In this document: piece after piece, positions 59,905 through 64,000 of the stretch | Layout: each line of letters starts with the position of its first letter | Position numbering within the stretch: the first letter of the stretch is position 1 | Origin: Chitinophagaceae bacterium | GTDB lineage: Bacteria > Bacteroidota > Bacteroidia > Chitinophagales > Chitinophagaceae | Length of the DNA: 64,000 bases | Reading direction: 5' to 3' | Assembly (NCBI GenBank): GCA_017856545.1 | Contig: JAFMEV010000002.1 | Span: 1 to 64,000, forward strand | Translations under genes and position numbers: made by a program | Notes under the pieces: generated by a model | What the model was told of the DNA's origin: nothing | Seen by the model: the letters and a program-made list of their open reading frames with translations, nothing else | Database searches by the model: none

Positions 59905-61314
59905 TTAATCGGCTCTCTTCACTACTTGTGCAACTAAATCTGCTTCTGTAGCTACTTTGCCATTAACATATACAGTACCGCGCATTTCGCAAATACCTCT
60001 ACGTATGGGTGCGGTTAATTCCATTTTCAATAACATGGTATCACCTGGCTTTACCATTTGCTTGAACTTACAATTATCAATTTTTAAAAAGTAAGTATCA
60101 TATTGTCCCTCTGGCATGGCGTTGATACAAAGAATTCCGCCTGTTTGGGCTAAAGCTTCAATTTGTAAAACACCTGGCATTACAGGGTTGCTAGGGAAAT
60201 GCCCAGGGAAGAACCATTCATTGAATGTTACATTTTTTACACCCACAATTACTTTATCAGTTAATTCGATAATCTTGTCAACAAATAAAAATGGATATCT
60301 ATGGGGCAATAATTTTTCAATCTGCTCTAAGTTAAAAACTGGTGTAATGGATGGATCGTATACTGGTACATCTTTTACATGCTTATTCTTTTTAATGTAC
60401 TGTTTGATCTTTTTAGCAAATTCCACATTGCTACTATGTCCTGGACGATTGGCAATAATTCTTGCTTTAATAGGAAAACCAATCAAGGCTAAGTCACCCA
60501 CTACATCTAAAAGTTTATGTCTTGCAGGTTCGTTTGGAAATCTTAATTCTAAATTATTTAAATAACCCTCACTCTTTACTTCAATCTTGTCTCTCTTAAA
60601 TACTTTAGCTAGTCTGGACATTTCTTCGTCTGTCACTGCCTTATCTACTACTACAATAGCATTATTGATATCTCCCCCTTTAATTAAGTCATTATCCAAC
60701 AATGCTTCTAATTCGTGTAAAAAACAAAAAGTTCTACAAGGAGCAATTTGTGATTTAAAATCTTTGATGGTATTTAATGCAGCATGTTGTGTTCCTAATA
60801 CTGGGCTATTAAAATCAATTAAAGTAGTGATTTGGTAGTCAAGAGAAGGAAGTGCTACCATTTCAACACGTTTGGCTTCATCGTAATGAAAAATATTTTC
60901 ATCAATGCTATACCAAGCTTTTGCAGCGTCTTGTTCAATAACACCAGTCTTTTCTATTTTTTCAATAAAAGGAGAAGAGCTGCCATCCATGATGGGAATC
61001 TCGGGTCCATTTAATTCTATTAAAACATTGTCAACACCCATACCAACCAATGCTGCCAAAATATGTTCCACTGTACTCACTTTTGCATCTCCCACTTGTA
61101 AGGTGGTTCCGCGACTTGTATCTGTTACTAAATCACAATCCGCTTTTATAATAGGTTGGTTCGGTAAGTCTACTCTTTGAAATTGAATCCCAAAACCAGG
61201 GTTGGCTGGATTTAATTTCATATCCACTAAAACGCCTGTATGCAATCCGGTTCCACTAATAGAAATACTTTCTTTTAATGTATGTTGCTTATCTGGATTA
61301 AAATGCTGGTCCAT
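59905..61314 (-). CDS. Bifunctional LpxC (UDP-3-O-acyl-GlcNAc deacetylase) / FabZ (3-hydroxyacyl-ACP dehydratase)
   Basis: N-terminal LpxC (TLKESISISGTGLHTG, STVEHILAAL, RHKLLDVVGDLALIG); C-terminal FabZ (LLPHRYPFLFVDKI, FPGHFPSNPVMPGVLQIEALAQTGG) in one frame. Confidence 0.97.
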   Translation of the reverse strand: MDQHFNPDKQHTLKESISISGTGLHTGVLVDMKLNPANPGFGIQFQRVDLPNQPIIKADCDLVTDTSRGTTLQVGDAKVSTVEHILAALVGMGVDNVLIELNGPEIPIMDGSSSPFIEKIEKTGVIEQDAAKAWYSIDENIFHYDEAKRVEMVALPSLDYQITTLIDFNSPVLGTQHAALNTIKDFKSQIAPCRTFCFLHELEALLDNDLIKGGDINNAIVVVDKAVTDEEMSRLAKVFKRDKIEVKSEGYLNNLELRFPNEPARHKLLDVVGDLALIGFPIKARIIANRPGHSSNVEFAKKIKQYIKKNKHVKDVPVYDPSITPVFNLEQIEKLLPHRYPFLFVDKIIELTDKVIVGVKNVTFNEWFFPGHFPSNPVMPGVLQIEALAQTGGILCINAMPEGQYDTYFLKIDNCKFKQMVKPGDTMLLKMELTAPIRRGICEMRGTVYVNGKVATEADLVAQVVKRAD

Positions 61315-61352
61315 AAGAAATAGTTTAAATACCCTAAATGGGTGATTTTCAG

Positions 61353-61360
61353 CAAAAATA
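61353..61360 (-). promoter_or_regulatory. Candidate internal -7 element TATTTTTG upstream of lpxC-fabZ
   Basis: Minus-strand TATTTTTGC 38 nt before the ATG at 61314. Confidence 0.4.
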
Positions 61361-61368
61361 CGGCTGAA

Positions 61369-62415
61369 TTAGCCTTTTTTAGACAGTTCCTGTACTAATA
61401 TTTCGAGTTCTTTAACTCTTTTTTCCAATTCTGGGAGGTTTTTAACGTAAACCTGAGACCTAAGAGTAGTCGTATGGTCAGCTGCTGGGTTTCCAGTGAA
61501 GGTTTGATGAGGGGTCTTAATGGTCTTGGTTACACCACTTTGGGCAGCTATTTTGGTGCCGTCAGCAACTGATATATGTCCTGCAAATCCCACTTGACCG
61601 CCTACCATTACGTTTTTTCCAATTTTAGTACTTCCACTGATTCCTGTTTGTGCAGCAATCACCGTATTGTTTCCCAATTCTGCATTATGGGCAATTTGAA
61701 TAAGGTTATCTAGCTTAACTCCTTTGCGAATAATCGTTGAACCAATAGTGGCTCTGTCAATGGTTGTATTGGATCCAATCTCTACATCATCTTCAATTAC
61801 CACATTACCCAATTGAGGTACTTTTTGAAAACTACCATCTGCTTTTGGTGCAAATCCAAATCCATCACTTCCAATAATACTGCCTGCATGAATGGTAACA
61901 TTATTTCCAATGACACAATCATGATAAACCACCACTCCTGGATGAATGGTAACATTGTTACCTACTTGCACATTTTCACCTAGAAATACATTGGGATAAA
62001 TTTTTACCTGGTCACCCATTTGTACATTTTCTGAAATGCATGCAAAAACTCCAATAAAATGTTGAGCACCTAATTTTGCAGAAGGGGCGATAAAGGAAGG
62101 GGTTTGAACACCTACCATATTCGCCGCTTTTAATTCTTGGTATTTTGTCAATAGGGTAGCAAATGCTGCATAAGCATCGGGCACTCTAATTAATGTTGCT
62201 GCAATTTTATCTTTTAAAACCAAGCTATCGTTGATGATGATCACAGATGCTTTAGTGCTATATAAAAATTCTTCGTATTTGGGATTGGCTAAAAAAGAAA
62301 TCTCTCCAGCCTTCGCTTCTTCTATTTTACCAAACTGCGTCACTTCAACGGTTGCATCTCCCTCGACTTTCCCTTGAATTATTTGGGCAATTTGATGTGC
62401 GTTAAATGTTAGCAT
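61369..62415 (-). CDS. lpxD: UDP-3-O-(3-hydroxyacyl)glucosamine N-acyltransferase
   Basis: LpxD N-domain, IIGSDGFGFAPKADGSFQKVPQLGNVVIEDDVEIGSNTTIDRATIGSTII. Confidence 0.96.
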   Translation of the reverse strand: MLTFNAHQIAQIIQGKVEGDATVEVTQFGKIEEAKAGEISFLANPKYEEFLYSTKASVIIINDSLVLKDKIAATLIRVPDAYAAFATLLTKYQELKAANMVGVQTPSFIAPSAKLGAQHFIGVFACISENVQMGDQVKIYPNVFLGENVQVGNNVTIHPGVVVYHDCVIGNNVTIHAGSIIGSDGFGFAPKADGSFQKVPQLGNVVIEDDVEIGSNTTIDRATIGSTIIRKGVKLDNLIQIAHNAELGNNTVIAAQTGISGSTKIGKNVMVGGQVGFAGHISVADGTKIAAQSGVTKTIKTPHQTFTGNPAADHTTTLRSQVYVKNLPELEKRVKELEILVQELSKKG

Positions 62416-62418
62416 GCT

Positions 62419-63666
62419 TTAATGGTTTTTGGGGGATGAATCATTCAGCGAACAAATGTAAAATTTTTTAACTGGGGCTGAAAGACTTTGATTAATCAAT
62501 GCATTCTGAATTTCGGAAATATTGGCTATTTCACCTGATTTAAGCAATATTTTAATCGTCTCTTCATTAGCACGGTACATCGTATTAGACGTTTCGCCCT
62601 TAAAACACAGGTAGGATAGATCTGATTCGGGTATATCAAAACTTGCTTTCACTTGCTCTGAGCTAAGTGCAAACTGAGCTGCTTCAATTGGATTGGACTG
62701 CATGAAACATTTAAATATCTGTCTATTTAAAAAGCGGGTACAAAGAATAGACAATACTTTATCAGCATGATGCTGCCATTGTTTAATGGCAAATAAAATA
62801 TCTGTATCGTCTAAGTCACAAAATGCCTTTAAATCTATAGAAGCTAATTGGCCGTCAAATTTTCCTAAAAAATAATCCAGCACCCCGCCTGTTGCAACTT
62901 CTTTATTTTGGTACTGAAATAAGTATTGAGCTCTTTCAATAATTTTCACCAACATATTTTCACTAGCCACAACTGTTTTATGTCTATATACCTGCCAGTA
63001 CATTAAACTTCTTGACACTAAAAATTTTTCTACACTATTAATTCCTTTTTCTTCAACAACCAGCTCATTGTTATGAACAGTTAACATTTTAAGAATTCGT
63101 TCATATCCTACTACACCCTCACTCACCCCAGTGAAAAAACTATCTCTTGATAAATAATCCAATCTATCCACATCCAATTGTCCGCTAATTAATTGGTGTA
63201 AGAATTTTTTGTGGTATTGATTGGTGAAAATTTGAATTGCTAAACTTAAGCTACCTTTTAAAATGGGATTGTCTGATTCGTTTAACGAGTTCATGATCAA
63301 TAAAGACATGGATTCATGATGCACGCCTTTTAACAGTACTTTTTCTAAAGCATGTGAGTAAGGTCCATGTCCAATATCGTGTAAAAGAATAGCAGCTTTT
63401 GCAGCTTGCGCTTCTTCTACTGTAATCTCTATACCCTTATCTCTTAATTCCGCAATAGCAATGGTCATTAAATGATAAGCTCCTAAGGAATGATGTAGTC
63501 TGGTATGCACTGCTCCCGGATATACCAATTGTGCCATAGCCATTTGCTGAATACGACGCAACCTTTGGTAAAAAGGATGTTTGATAATTTCAAATATCAG
63601 CGGATCATTAATTGTAATGAAACCGTGAACGGGGTCGTTAATAATTTTTCTTAAGGTAGATGCCAT
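62419..63666 (-). CDS. HD-domain phosphohydrolase (dGTPase-like), start trimmed
   Basis: HDIGHGPYSHALE, HTRLHHSLG, VDRLDYLSRDSFFTG; the TTG at 63684 falls in a promoter element, ATG 63666 preferred. Confidence 0.9.
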   Translation of the reverse strand: MASTLRKIINDPVHGFITINDPLIFEIIKHPFYQRLRRIQQMAMAQLVYPGAVHTRLHHSLGAYHLMTIAIAELRDKGIEITVEEAQAAKAAILLHDIGHGPYSHALEKVLLKGVHHESMSLLIMNSLNESDNPILKGSLSLAIQIFTNQYHKKFLHQLISGQLDVDRLDYLSRDSFFTGVSEGVVGYERILKMLTVHNNELVVEEKGINSVEKFLVSRSLMYWQVYRHKTVVASENMLVKIIERAQYLFQYQNKEVATGGVLDYFLGKFDGQLASIDLKAFCDLDDTDILFAIKQWQHHADKVLSILCTRFLNRQIFKCFMQSNPIEAAQFALSSEQVKASFDIPESDLSYLCFKGETSNTMYRANEETIKILLKSGEIANISEIQNALINQSLSAPVKKFYICSLNDSSPKNH

Positions 63667-63681
63667 AAAGTTATACTGATT

Positions 63682-63689
63682 CAAAGGTA
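63682..63689 (-). promoter_or_regulatory. Candidate -7 element TACCTTTG for HD phosphohydrolase gene
   Basis: Minus-strand TACCTTTG, 15 nt before ATG 63666. Confidence 0.5.
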
Positions 63690-63743
63690 CGAAATGTGAA
63701 TAACTCCTGGTGCTTATTTAAAGACCTGATTTCACAAAAAAAC

Positions 63744-63751
63744 TATATTTG
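63744..63751 (+). promoter_or_regulatory. Candidate -7 element TATATTTG for the truncated 3' edge gene
   Basis: TATATTTG 36 nt before ATG 63788. Confidence 0.4.
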
Positions 63752-63787
63752 TAGGGTTACTTACTACCCTATAAATCAATCCATAGC

Positions 63788-64000
63788 ATGAAATTGACGC
63801 AAACCACATTGGATAAATTGGAAGATATTTTAAGCGAATCTGAATTTGTAGTTAGATACGAAAGAGGAAACTTTCAAAGCGGTTGGTGTTTGTTAGAAGC
63901 AAAGAAAATCGTGGTCTTGAATAAGTTTTTGAATTTGGAAGCTAGAATTAATACTTTATTGGAATTGATTCCGCAGTTGGATATAGAATTCGATAAATTA
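63788..64000 (+). CDS. Conserved hypothetical protein, truncated by window edge
   Basis: Open frame MKLTQTTLDKLEDILSESEFVVRYERGNFQSGWCLLEAKKIVVLNKFLNLEARINTLLELIPQL... to the end. Confidence 0.75.
   Translation, partial: MKLTQTTLDKLEDILSESEFVVRYERGNFQSGWCLLEAKKIVVLNKFLNLEARINTLLELIPQLDIEFDKL

Noticed and set aside
60116-60565. 149-aa plus-strand ORF inside lpxC-fabZ
   Set aside because: Antisense to conserved FabZ/LpxC motifs; no own signals.
61331-61343. ACCC-TAAAT-GGGT inverted repeat in lpxC leader
   Set aside because: Short (4-bp arms) and likely coincidental.

Overview
This window is a dense, AT-rich chromosomal segment from a Bacteroidota bacterium. Gene content and order (gldM-gldN, lpxC-fabZ fusion, TAnnTTTG promoters) suggest a Chitinophagaceae-like lineage, but that assignment is inference. 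I see about 61 protein genes, mostly housekeeping: uvrC, engB, gpmI, dnaX, rsmE, dnaB, pheT, zapA, rny, rplS, tatA, gatA, purA, rel/spoT, an atpBEFHA block, pdxA, rsmA, greA, ruvC, uppP, ftsX, leuS, a DPP-IV-type peptidase, ruvB, recQ, copA, tsaE, ald and an lpxD/lpxC-fabZ/lpxA cluster. I found no tRNA, rRNA, CRISPR array, transposon, prophage or obvious defence island. The more interesting signals are regulatory or structural. (1) dnaX has an in-frame A10 run near codon 377, with stop codons almost immediately after it in both alternative frames, as expected for a slippage-generated short gamma-like clamp-loader subunit. (2) A perfect 13-bp inverted repeat with a -7-like TACATTTG in each arm lies between the divergent ftsX and leuS genes. 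(3) Several genes have TAnnTTTG only 4-8 nt before the start codon, suggesting leaderless mRNAs, and some divergent pairs have back-to-back -7 elements. (4) All nine convergent gene junctions overlap or abut within 12 bp. (5) A strong hairpin lies between atpE and atpF. (6) A hairpin/T-tract sits at the predicted 5' end of the greA mRNA. No clearly new multi-gene system is evident.
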